The translations under genes were made by a program, and so were the position numbers. The notes under the pieces were generated by a model, which saw only the letters and a list, made by a program, of their open reading frames with translations, was not told the origin of the DNA and ran no database searches. DNA of 64,000 nt, taken from NCBI RefSeq assembly GCF_001444405.1, contig NZ_CP013187.1, forward strand, positions 1,488,001-1,552,000, in the 5' to 3' direction. Below are positions 18,719-25,307 of the stretch, piece by piece; position 1 is the first letter of the stretch; the number at the start of each line of letters is the position of its first letter. This stretch comes from Pseudoalteromonas phenolica. GTDB taxonomy: Bacteria; Pseudomonadota; Gammaproteobacteria; Enterobacterales; Alteromonadaceae.

Positions 18719-19150
18719 ATGTCAGCTAGAGAATACAGTTCAGAACAAGTGGAACACTTTAAGAAGAAAGCAGATCACAATAAGCAAGAGTCACTTTGGT
18801 GTTTTAGAATTATTATGCTTGGTACTTTATCTGCTCCTCTTCTGGTTGGTTTAGGTGAGGGTGTTGTTTATGCTAAAGTGCTGCCATCTATCTTGTCGGC
18901 TGTCGCTGCATTTTGTACTGCATGGTTACAGTTACGTAAGCCTCAAGAGTTATGGTCAATTTATCGGAATGCACAGAGACAAATTGAAGCACAGATTACC
19001 CACTTTGATTTCAGTGTGGTAGAGTACGCTGGCTTAGATGAAAGCAAAGCCAGTGAGTTACTAGCTTTGAATGTTAGCAACTTAGTGCTAGAAACCAACA
19101 GCCGATGGACAAAGCACGTTCCTAATCCATCTAGCTTGAAATTAGATTGA
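18719..19150 (+). CDS. Two-TM SLATT/DUF4231-like membrane protein
   Basis: A 143-residue protein: a charged N-terminal helix (1-28), two hydrophobic segments (about 29-46 and 54-72) with a short turn, then a cytosolic helical tail with YRNAQRQIEAQ and LVLETNSRW. This matches the DUF4231/SLATT group of two-TM domains, thought to make pores or otherwise damage the membrane at the end of conflict-system signalling. It lies 15 bp after the GAP1-like gene in the same direction, with AGGT upstream, and is the last gene of the cargo operon. It has no EAD of its own, so if it is an effector it must be switched on differently from the phosphorylase-like protein. Confidence 0.62.
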   Translation: MSAREYSSEQVEHFKKKADHNKQESLWCFRIIMLGTLSAPLLVGLGEGVVYAKVLPSILSAVAAFCTAWLQLRKPQELWSIYRNAQRQIEAQITHFDFSVVEYAGLDESKASELLALNVSNLVLETNSRWTKHVPNPSSLKLD

Positions 19151-19412
19151 ATCTAGGCAATCGGCTCCTAATTATTCGCTTTTATTAGTAATTACGCGTT
19201 CGATAATTGTCAAATGAATTTTATTAGAGAAAACTTGAACTTACACAAGTAATCGATTTAATAAACGAAAATAACATTATGGTATAAACAAGTTGGCTAT
19301 TTGTTCGCAATTAAGCAAACCAAACTGTCAGTCTTTATTAAACCCAATTTTAAAGAAAAACTTTGGGAGTTAATGAAATGAAGATAGATTAAGCCAGCTG
19401 AATTTACTATCT
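19151..19412. other. Non-coding gap between the conflict operon and the XRE gene
   Basis: An AT-rich 262-bp stretch between the end of the GTPase operon and the convergent XRE gene. I find no convincing reading frame, RNA gene or strong terminator; short frames here lack ribosome binding sites. Confidence 0.5.
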
Positions 19413-19727
19413 TTATCGGCCTTTTTTGAGATTCAACTCAGTTAGTAACTCGTCTTTTTCATCTTCAGATAGTTGTTCGAATAATAAAACAAACTTGGCC
19501 ATTTGATCGCTTTCGCAAAAGAAGTAGTTTAGGGGGACGCCTAACTCTTCAGCTATTCGCTTTAATGTTTGCAAATCAGGTGTATGTCTGCCTTTTTCGT
19601 AATGGTTCATTCGGCCACTCGCAGAGCTAGGCTCCAGACCAATTCTAACCCCCAAATCTTTTTGAGAAATGCTTGCTCTTGTTCTTGCCTCTTTAAGTCG
19701 AATGGGGAGTGGGTTAATAAAATCCAA
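19413..19727 (-). CDS. XRE-family (Cro/CI) repressor
   Basis: A 104-residue DNA-binding protein with an N-terminal helix-turn-helix (about 8-65: IRLKEARTRASISQKDLGVRIG, then YEKGRHTPDLQTLKRIAEELGVPLNYFF) and an acidic C-terminal tail with a helix (EQLSEDEKDELLTEL). The start appears to be TTG at 19727; an ATG at 19738 is out of frame and no strong ribosome binding site is visible, so the start is uncertain. It is divergent from the IS3 OrfA-like gene, and two near-identical 15-bp palindromes lie between them, the classic layout of an autoregulating repressor. Confidence 0.8.
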   Translation of the reverse strand: MDFINPLPIRLKEARTRASISQKDLGVRIGLEPSSASGRMNHYEKGRHTPDLQTLKRIAEELGVPLNYFFCESDQMAKFVLLFEQLSEDEKDELLTELNLKKGR

Positions 19728-19754
19728 TAGTAAATCATAATAAAAAAGGAGGTA

Positions 19755-19769
19755 CTTAGATTCTCTAAG
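19755..19769. promoter_or_regulatory. Operator 1 for the XRE repressor
   Basis: Perfect inverted repeat CTTAGA-ttc-TCTAAG followed by TTTTA. It shares form, outer bases and flank with the palindrome at 19789-19803, centre to centre 34 bp, about three helix turns, so repressor dimers could sit on one DNA face. Binding by the adjacent XRE protein is inferred from position. Confidence 0.65.
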
Positions 19770-19788
19770 TTTTAGTCTATCATGTATA

Positions 19789-19803
19789 CTTAGGGATCCT
19801 AAG
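19789..19803. promoter_or_regulatory. Operator 2 for the XRE repressor
   Basis: Perfect inverted repeat CTTAGG-gat-CCTAAG followed by TTTTA, sister of the site at 19755-19769. It ends 15 bp before the ATG of the IS3 OrfA-like gene, so occupancy would block expression of that gene. Confidence 0.65.
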
Positions 19804-19818
19804 TTTTAATCGAGGAAT

Positions 19819-20085
19819 ATGAAAGTGAGTAAATCTTACTCAAATGAAATTAAGTTATTAGCTACAGAGAGGGTGCTTATTAAGGGTGAGCGAGTTACTG
19901 AGGTTGCTAAAGATTTGAGAATAGCACAAAGCACACTATATACTTGGATCAGCGCTTCAAAGCAAGATAGCAACTCAGAGAATGGCGTAAGTGTTGAAAC
20001 TTTAAAACAGCGCCTAAAAAAAGTCTCAGAAGAGCGAGATATCCTTATTAAAGCAGCATCAATCTTAGCTAAACAACTGTACTAG
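19819..20085 (+). CDS. IS3-family OrfA-like protein (orphan)
   Basis: An 88-residue protein with the IS3/IS911 OrfA layout: an HTH (about 8-45, SNEIKLLATERVLIKGERVTEVAKDLRIAQSTLYTWI) and a C-terminal leucine-zipper-like helix (LKQRLKKVSEERDILIKAASILAKQL). There is no OrfB integrase catalytic gene downstream and no A6G-type frameshift site near its end, so this is either an IS remnant or a reused DNA-binding protein. That it starts directly behind two XRE operators, with intact frame and stop, favours reuse or recent truncation. GAGGA lies upstream of the ATG. Confidence 0.7.
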   Translation: MKVSKSYSNEIKLLATERVLIKGERVTEVAKDLRIAQSTLYTWISASKQDSNSENGVSVETLKQRLKKVSEERDILIKAASILAKQLY

Positions 20086-20337
20086 GGTGAGATTTAGAAA
20101 TCTGCATCGAATTTAAAATAGTTTTTAATTAATCAAGTTTAGTAGCGTATTACTCAAGGAGGGTGAAAGTTTTAATATGAGTTATTACGTTTATTTGGCG
20201 TGTGTATTCGGCTCAGTAAATAAGGCTAAAAACGCTTAGATTATATTTTTAATATGCACTTATAAAGTACCCTTCTTCAGAAGATATTCGATTTGAGAGT
20301 AGATTCAAACAAAGGTATCGATACAGAATGTTAACGT
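20086..20337. other. Non-coding stretch behind the OrfA-like gene
   Basis: No supported gene. A 20-codon frame at 20177 follows an AAGGAGGG that is too far away (13 bp) to be persuasive. No IS3 OrfB remnant could be recognised by eye. Confidence 0.4.
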
Positions 20338-20496
20338 ATAAAAATTCATGTTAGCGATGCTGTGATCACATTGCAAGAGTCGCACGGCCAATTAGTAGTT
20401 CATGGTGATGATTTCGGTCGGTTCGCGCAACTCATTCACTATCTTGACGAGCTTGAACTAAAGTATTGGAAAAAAGCTTTATATCGTGTAATTTAA
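20338..20496 (+). pseudogene. Remnant of a small cassette gene
   Basis: This frame is open for about 52 codons and ends in TAA at 20494. It encodes a protein-like sequence (AVITLQESHGQLVVHGDDFG, then RFAQLIHYLDELELKYWKKALYRVI) but has no ATG in frame and no ribosome binding site. A GTG at 20362 would give 44 residues. Composition and the attC-like end directly behind it suggest the 3' part of an integron cassette gene whose beginning was lost. Family unknown. Confidence 0.4.
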
Positions 20497-20499
20497 TTT

Positions 20500-20522
20500 T
20501 GCCTTTTAACTGAGGCGTTAGC
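20500..20522 (+). repeat. Partial attC site (3' half) with core GTTAGC
   Basis: The string TTAACTGAGGCGTTAGC resembles the 3' arm of integron attC sites (TTAAC...GCGTTAG). The matching 5' arm, which should begin with GCTAACGCCTC, is not found after the preceding stop codon, so the site looks truncated. It marks the left junction of the next gene cassette. Confidence 0.5.
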
Positions 20523-20537
20523 TGCCTAGGAGGGTTA

Positions 20538-21182
20538 GTGGATATTGTCGTAAAGATATTTCAAGTAATGTTTTATATAACAGGTTCTGTAATAGCTGTT
20601 TTAACTTACATAAAAGCGAAAAATGGATTGCTAAACTCTGTAAATACAGAGTACCAAAAGAAAGTTATGGATCGTCTTAGTATATTAGCTAAAGAAGTTT
20701 ATGATGAGTTCGATAGAACATCTGATAAATTTTGGGCAAAAGAAGACCAAGCTAAAGAAGTGCTGCATGATCTACATGAAAAAATAATCCCATATAAACA
20801 CGAAATTATTACTAAAAAAGAAATGCCTCCCGGTGTTAGGTTGCCATCAAAATTTCAGGAGCTGGATGTTTTTTTAAATGAGATTAAATCAGATCCATTT
20901 GTTCCAAGAAAAATTCGAGAAAAAGTTGTATCCCTTCTGGAAAAAAGAACCAAAACAATGTTCTCAGCTTACATGCAAGAACTTGATGCATACAAAGATG
21001 GGCTCAAAAATGGAAAGTACTGGGATACCCTTGAAACTAACCATCATTGGTTTCATAACAAAATAAATGACAGGTTATATCAAGAAGGATGCGGTATTTC
21101 TCAAAACGAAGAAGCAGCACACGAAATTAGAGATGAGATTCAGGGTTATTTTGAAAGCTTTGACCCAATTAAAGGCAGCTAA
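20538..21182 (+). CDS. Membrane-anchored cassette protein of unknown function
   Basis: A 214-residue protein with one N-terminal membrane segment (about 5-24) and a long charged, helical cytosolic part. No enzyme motif or known family was recognised. The start is GTG with TAGGAGGG 6 bp upstream. It lies 16 bp behind the core site GTTAGC and its stop codon is inside the attC at 21180-21276, so it is a typical promoterless integron gene cassette. The next gene, an SMC/RecF-like ATPase, follows in the same direction after the attC; the pair could work as anchor and motor, but this is only suggested by order. Confidence 0.6.
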   Translation: MDIVVKIFQVMFYITGSVIAVLTYIKAKNGLLNSVNTEYQKKVMDRLSILAKEVYDEFDRTSDKFWAKEDQAKEVLHDLHEKIIPYKHEIITKKEMPPGVRLPSKFQELDVFLNEIKSDPFVPRKIREKVVSLLEKRTKTMFSAYMQELDAYKDGLKNGKYWDTLETNHHWFHNKINDRLYQEGCGISQNEEAAHEIRDEIQGYFESFDPIKGS

Positions 21183-21276
21183 CAAGCTGTTCAAGCGGGA
21201 CTGCTAAAGTTTGGCTCGGTTTCGCTTCGCTTCACATTTTAGCCAAACATTATCAGCCCCTTAACAGGGTGTTATG
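21180..21276 (+). repeat. Integron attC recombination site
   Basis: A 97-bp imperfect palindrome. The outer arms TAACAAGCTGTTCAAG and (reverse complement of the 3' end) TAACACCCTGTTAAGG pair with few mismatches and continue to GGG(A)CTG. The inner stem GTTTGGCT / AGCCAAAC is perfect, with a 24-nt loop. The site ends in GTTATG. This is the form of Vibrio/Alteromonadales attC sites. No integron integrase is in the window, so it belongs to a solitary cassette or a cluster lacking an integrase. Confidence 0.82.
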
Positions 21277-21316
21277 TGTCAATCGTATCAATTCAATGTG
21301 CACTATAAGGAAGTAA

Positions 21317-23059
21317 ATGAGTAAGTTTAATTCATTAGAGATTAAGAACGTTAAAGGGTTATCAAATAGTACTTTTACATTTAATTTTTTCCCTAACAAG
21401 CCATGTGTACTGGTAGCACCAAATGGCTATGGGAAAAGTTCACTTGCGTGTGCATTTAAGTCATTAAAAAGTAACAAATTGGAACTGAAAGATGATGATT
21501 TTCATAATGGAGATCTGTCTTTATTGCCCGAGCTCACAGTTGAGTTTAACAAAGTAAAATATCTCGCAAATACGACCCAGAATACAATTAATGACAATTT
21601 TGATTACTTTGTTATTAATAATCCAATTATTGCCAAAGCTAAACAAATGAAAATGGGAGGATTCACTAGAGCTACAGCAAGCATTACAGTAGATACAATC
21701 GAACTTGTTGCGACAATTCCAGAAAAAGTAATGTTTGATTATTCCATAAAAGATAATAAAGCTTGGTTTGGTTCTAATGGAAAAATTTTGTCAAATATAG
21801 GGAGTACTTTAGTAAATAACGAAGAATTTATATACTTACTGAGTAAAAAAATAAATTTTTCAAAATTTGATAAAAAGAGAGATTACATTAACCCTGTTCA
21901 AATAATAATTGATGAGATTAATAAATTAACAGGTTCCTCTGATGAAATAAAAGATAAAATCAAGCAAACAACTTTAAATTCTATGGACTCAGTCGAACCA
22001 TTAAAAGAATTATGCCTGTTAATAAAAGATTTTACAGGTAATAGCATTGTTGATTGCTACTTACATTCATTGCAAATGGCAAAACTGATTCAAGGGCAAA
22101 CTTTTCAAAAAGCGTTAACTTATAAAATTTACTGTAGAGATAAATCTTTTTTCGATAGTTTATTATGCTCTGTTAATTCGACGAGACATAACTTAAAAAC
22201 TAAAGAAGTAAAAAAATCCAAAAGTAGTGCTAAGAAAAAGCTAGTAATTGAATTTCCAAAGATAAATTCAATATCAAATGGTCAAAGAGATATTATTTCA
22301 TTCATATCTCAAATTCAAAAAGCGAAGTCTAGCTTTAAAAAACAGAATTGCATATTAATTGTTGATGAGATATTTGATTACTTAGATGACGCTAATCTGG
22401 TTTCATTTCAATATTATATAACTAAGCTGATTGAAGAGTTTAAATCTCAAGGAAGAAATTTATTTCCAATATTATTGACACATTTAGATCCTCAGTATTT
22501 CAATCATTTCTGTTTTAATAAACACAAAATGCAAATTCATTATCTAGCAAGAAGCCCGCACAAGGTAACAAGTAAATTCTTAGATATTGTTAAAAACAGA
22601 AAAGATCAACAAATTGAGAGTGACTTAAGTAAGTATTTTTTTCACTATCATCCAGATGATAAAGATCTAGAAAATGACTTTGTTCGTTTGAATATGCCCA
22701 AGGTATGGGGAAAGTCTTTATCGTTTCATGCTCAGGTTGCGGTTGAACTAGACAAGTATCTGAGAGGAGATAGATATGATCCTATTGCAGTCTTATTCGC
22801 TGTTAGAATTAAAGTTGAGGAGCTCGCTTATAATTCTTTACTTAGTATTGATAAAGAGGAATTTGTGAATACCCACAAGACTCGAAGTAAACTTGAGTTT
22901 TGTGAAGAAAAAGGTGTGTCTATTCCTGAAACGAGTTATCTTTTAGGTTTAATTTACAATGATGATCTTCATTGGAGAAATAATCGTGACTATATTACAC
23001 CGTTAGTCTCTAAACTAGAAAATATGACTGTAAAGAAAATGATTAGTGAACTTAAATAG
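21317..23059 (+). CDS. SMC/RecF-like AAA ATPase (possible defence ATPase)
   Basis: A 580-residue ABC-type ATPase: Walker A APNGYGKS (34-41), a helical insertion (about 60-300), signature SNGQRD (320-325), Walker B ILIVDE (346-351) and His389 of the switch loop (LLTHLDP). About 170 more residues follow (from 410), with HHxxxxD-like FFHYHPDDKDLEND and a helical end; no nuclease motif was recognised. Proteins with this layout are common in defence islands (OLD, Septu- or RloC-like ATPases), but I cannot place this one in a named system. AAGGA lies upstream of the ATG. No clear attC follows it, so it may not be a cassette itself. Confidence 0.7.
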   Translation: MSKFNSLEIKNVKGLSNSTFTFNFFPNKPCVLVAPNGYGKSSLACAFKSLKSNKLELKDDDFHNGDLSLLPELTVEFNKVKYLANTTQNTINDNFDYFVINNPIIAKAKQMKMGGFTRATASITVDTIELVATIPEKVMFDYSIKDNKAWFGSNGKILSNIGSTLVNNEEFIYLLSKKINFSKFDKKRDYINPVQIIIDEINKLTGSSDEIKDKIKQTTLNSMDSVEPLKELCLLIKDFTGNSIVDCYLHSLQMAKLIQGQTFQKALTYKIYCRDKSFFDSLLCSVNSTRHNLKTKEVKKSKSSAKKKLVIEFPKINSISNGQRDIISFISQIQKAKSSFKKQNCILIVDEIFDYLDDANLVSFQYYITKLIEEFKSQGRNLFPILLTHLDPQYFNHFCFNKHKMQIHYLARSPHKVTSKFLDIVKNRKDQQIESDLSKYFFHYHPDDKDLENDFVRLNMPKVWGKSLSFHAQVAVELDKYLRGDRYDPIAVLFAVRIKVEELAYNSLLSIDKEEFVNTHKTRSKLEFCEEKGVSIPETSYLLGLIYNDDLHWRNNRDYITPLVSKLENMTVKKMISELK

Positions 23060-23089
23060 TAACACATAGCAAGGTATTTAAACGTATAT

Positions 23090-23139
23090 AAAACAGTAGG
23101 TTATGTTTCGACCCCCTCCGCATTACAACCCACTGTTTT
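23090..23139. repeat. Imperfect inverted repeat behind the ATPase gene
   Basis: Arms AAAACAGTAGGTT (23090-23102) and AACCCACTGTTTT (23127-23139) pair at 12 of 13 positions around a 24-nt loop. The T run is short, so it may be a terminator or a remnant of a recombination site; it contains GTTATG but lacks a convincing attC partner arm. Confidence 0.5.
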
Positions 23140-23209
23140 AGTCCGCTTCTGGCACAACACGGTCGTAAGCATTCCCCCAAAAGACGCTTCAACAATTAAC
23201 GCTATTAGC

Positions 23210-23252
23210 CTAAAAGTTAGATAAAACTTGTGAGGATTTATCTAACTTTTAG
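23210..23252. repeat. Perfect 16-bp inverted repeat near the island's right end
   Basis: CTAAAAGTTAGATAAA (23210-23225) and its exact reverse complement (23237-23252) flank an 11-bp spacer. The arms contain GTTAGAT, the same motif found three times at the island's left end. More loose copies follow (GTTAGTG near 23285, ATTAGAT near 23303). The form fits inverted recombinase-binding sites. Function inferred. Confidence 0.55.
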
Positions 23253-23362
23253 CGCTTGTCTCATTCTTGTTGTACTGTCAAAGTTAGTGAAAAATTGAAG
23301 AAATTAGATAAAAGTTAGAAAACTACCTCGTAAGCTACGTTTTTACTGGTTTTTCTAATTTT

Positions 23363-23383
23363 TTAATCTAATTTCTAGTTATA
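23363..23383. repeat. Island right end: inverted AATTAGATTAA match and TAGTTATA
   Basis: TTAATCTAATT (23363-23373) is the exact reverse complement of the left-end motif at 6371-6381. TAGTTATA (23376-23383) repeats 6364-6371 in direct orientation. Together they define a likely element of about 17.0 kb. The sequence is AT-rich, so chance cannot be ruled out. Otherwise I see nothing coding in 23140-23470. Confidence 0.42.
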
Positions 23384-23470
23384 TGTATTTTTTTGTGCCC
23401 GCAATTTGTTGGTTAATTAAGTTTGACTCGTTTTGTTGCAATTTGGTTACAAACTTTCCAATATGTTCAA

Positions 23471-23631
23471 TATCAGTACTCATTAATACTCAATCTTTTT
23501 GAGGGGCTAAAACTTACGCTAACGACGTTAAAAACTTTTTATTTAGTACAACTAAATAGCAAAATTTTCGCATTGTTATCGACAAGTTTTCTTTGCCTCA
23601 AAATAGTTCGCTTAATTAAGAGCACTGTATA
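23471..23631 (+). repeat. MITE-like repeat, copy 1 (diverged ends)
   Basis: A 161-bp member of a three-copy family in this window (others at 30037 and 35821). It shares the core AACTAAATAGCAAAATTT and the blocks TTATCGACAAG and CCTCAAAATAG. Its ends (TATCAGTACTC / GAGCACTGTATA) are still roughly inverted but have drifted from TACCAATCCTC. It ends 21 bp before the isoaspartyl peptidase ATG. Confidence 0.75.
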
Positions 23632-23652
23632 AAACAAATCCAAGGATAAAAT

Positions 23653-24681
23653 ATGAATAAGAAAACCCTGTTAGCGGCTATAGGTATTGCTATTTCGAGT
23701 TTTGGTGCGATGGCACAAACGCAACCTATTGCAATCGCCATTCATGGTGGTGCGGGTACAATTGAAAAGAGCCGTTTTACACCTGAACAAGAAAAAGCCT
23801 ATAGAGCTAAATTAAAAGAAGCAGTGGAAGTCGGTTATAAAGTACTTGAGTCGGGCGGTGAGAGTCTAGATGCAGTAACAGCGGCTATCAATATCCTAGA
23901 AGATTCGCCTTTTTTTAATGCCGGTAAAGGTGCTGTTTATACTTATGATGGTTCTCATGAATTAGATGCATCTATTATGGATGGCCGAAATCGTCAAGCT
24001 GGGGCTGTTGCGGGTGTAAAAACGGTTAAAAATCCAATAGATTTGGCCCGTTCAGTGATGGAAAACTCAGTACATGTCATGTTGAGCGGTAAAGGGGCCG
24101 AGCAGTTTGCAAAACAACAAGACTTCGATTTTGTAGACAACAGTTACTTTGATACTAAACACCGTTATGAAGCCCTTATCAAAGCTAAACAGAAACTCGA
24201 TGCGGCTAATAAAACCAGCAAAGATTATCAGGCCGCGCACCAAGCACTGGCAAACGAATATAAAATGGGCACAGTCGGTGCCGTTGCTTTAGATAAAAAT
24301 GGCAACTTGGCTGCTGGCACATCGACAGGTGGTATGACTGCAAAGCGCTTTGGCCGAGTGGGTGACTCACCAGTAATAGGCGCGGGTACATTTGCTGATA
24401 ACCGTTCATGTGCTGTTTCGGCGACTGGTCATGGCGAGTATTTCATTCGTTACAGTGTTGCCAGTGATATATGTGCAAGAGTTGAGTATCAAGGTAAGTC
24501 AATTGAACAAGCGGGTAAAGAAGTAATACACGATGTTCTCATGCCTATCGGCGGTACAGGCGGTGTGATCATTGTTGATACCAAAGGCAATATCAGTATG
24601 CCGTTTAATACCAAAGGGATGTATCGAGCCAGTAAATCTTCGTCACAAGAAACTCAGGTTGGTATTTTCAAAGACGATTAA
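23653..24681 (+). CDS. iaaA: Isoaspartyl peptidase / L-asparaginase (plant type), periplasmic
   Basis: N-terminal-nucleophile hydrolase that splits beta-aspartyl dipeptides and asparagine. The 342-residue precursor has a signal peptide (cut near AMA-QT, residue 21), HGGAGTI (31-37), a linker with the autocleavage site MGTVGAVAL where Thr207 becomes the nucleophile, then GTSTGGMTAKRFGRVGDSPVIGAGT. Cleavage before Thr207 would give the usual alpha and beta subunits. It is the first gene to the right of the island; its upstream region is almost wholly a MITE-like repeat, so its promoter must lie in or before that repeat. AAGGA precedes the ATG. Confidence 0.9.
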   Translation: MNKKTLLAAIGIAISSFGAMAQTQPIAIAIHGGAGTIEKSRFTPEQEKAYRAKLKEAVEVGYKVLESGGESLDAVTAAINILEDSPFFNAGKGAVYTYDGSHELDASIMDGRNRQAGAVAGVKTVKNPIDLARSVMENSVHVMLSGKGAEQFAKQQDFDFVDNSYFDTKHRYEALIKAKQKLDAANKTSKDYQAAHQALANEYKMGTVGAVALDKNGNLAAGTSTGGMTAKRFGRVGDSPVIGAGTFADNRSCAVSATGHGEYFIRYSVASDICARVEYQGKSIEQAGKEVIHDVLMPIGGTGGVIIVDTKGNISMPFNTKGMYRASKSSSQETQVGIFKDD

Positions 24682-24718
24682 GTGGTTAATTTTCTGAAAA
24701 TACAGGCAACTCCATGAT

Positions 24719-24750
24719 AGCCAGCTATATTTAACTTAGCTGGCTTTTTT
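24719..24750 (+). terminator. Rho-independent terminator after iaaA
   Basis: A perfect 9-bp stem AGCCAGCTA / TAGCTGGCT with a 9-nt loop and six T. It ends 14 bp before the CBS gene. Confidence 0.85.
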
Positions 24751-24764
24751 AATGGAGCGAAATA

Positions 24765-25193
24765 ATGCATTCAATCAAAGTAAAAGACTATCTAAATCAT
24801 CGTCCAGTTACCTTCTCTCAAGATATGCGCATAGAAGCTGCAGTAGAAAAACTCTTGCAAAGTGGCCAGTCGGGTGGCCCAGTTATTGATGAGAATAAGA
24901 AAGTAATTGGGTTTTTGTCTGAGCAAGATTGCTTAAAAAAAATGTTAGAAGCAACCTATCAAAATGAGTCGCACAGTGTGGTATCTGATGTCATGAATGC
25001 TGAGCCGTTTTGCGTTTCGGCTGATGACAGCATTGTACAAATGGCCGATAGAATGACTGTTAATACCCCTAAACTGTATCCTGTTTGTGATAGTGATGGC
25101 ATTTTAGTCGGGGTAATTACTCGGGCACATGTTCTGTTAGCGCTTGATAAATATTTGCATGATAATTATGAATCCGGTCATCGATATGTGTGA
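24765..25193 (+). CDS. CBS-domain-pair protein
   Basis: A 142-residue cytosolic protein made of two CBS repeats (about 8-62 and 75-130), including GGPVIDENKKVIGFLSEQD and YPVCDSDGILVGVITRAHVL. Such stand-alone Bateman modules bind adenine nucleotides and often regulate a partner; the partner is not evident here. GGAG lies 8 bp before the ATG. Stand-alone gene between iaaA and hrpA. Confidence 0.8.
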   Translation: MHSIKVKDYLNHRPVTFSQDMRIEAAVEKLLQSGQSGGPVIDENKKVIGFLSEQDCLKKMLEATYQNESHSVVSDVMNAEPFCVSADDSIVQMADRMTVNTPKLYPVCDSDGILVGVITRAHVLLALDKYLHDNYESGHRYV

Positions 25194-25307
25194 TTAGCAC
25201 CTGTAGTGATAGATTAAATAATCATGCAATAGAACAACGACTTCAGTAATAGGCTCAGTAAACGGTTTTTGATATACTTGCCGCTGTTTTATTTTTAAAA
25301 GAGTGTC

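Noticed and set aside
20177..20239. 20-codon frame (MSYYVYLACVF...) behind AAGGAGGG
   Set aside because: The ribosome binding site is 13 bp from the ATG, the product is very short and nothing else supports it.
19819..20337. A complete IS3-family insertion sequence
   Set aside because: No OrfB, no frameshift signal and no terminal inverted repeats were found around the OrfA-like gene.
21317..23059. The ATPase gene as a second complete integron cassette
   Set aside because: TAACACATAGC follows its stop, but no 3' arm pairs convincingly with it, so no attC could be supported.
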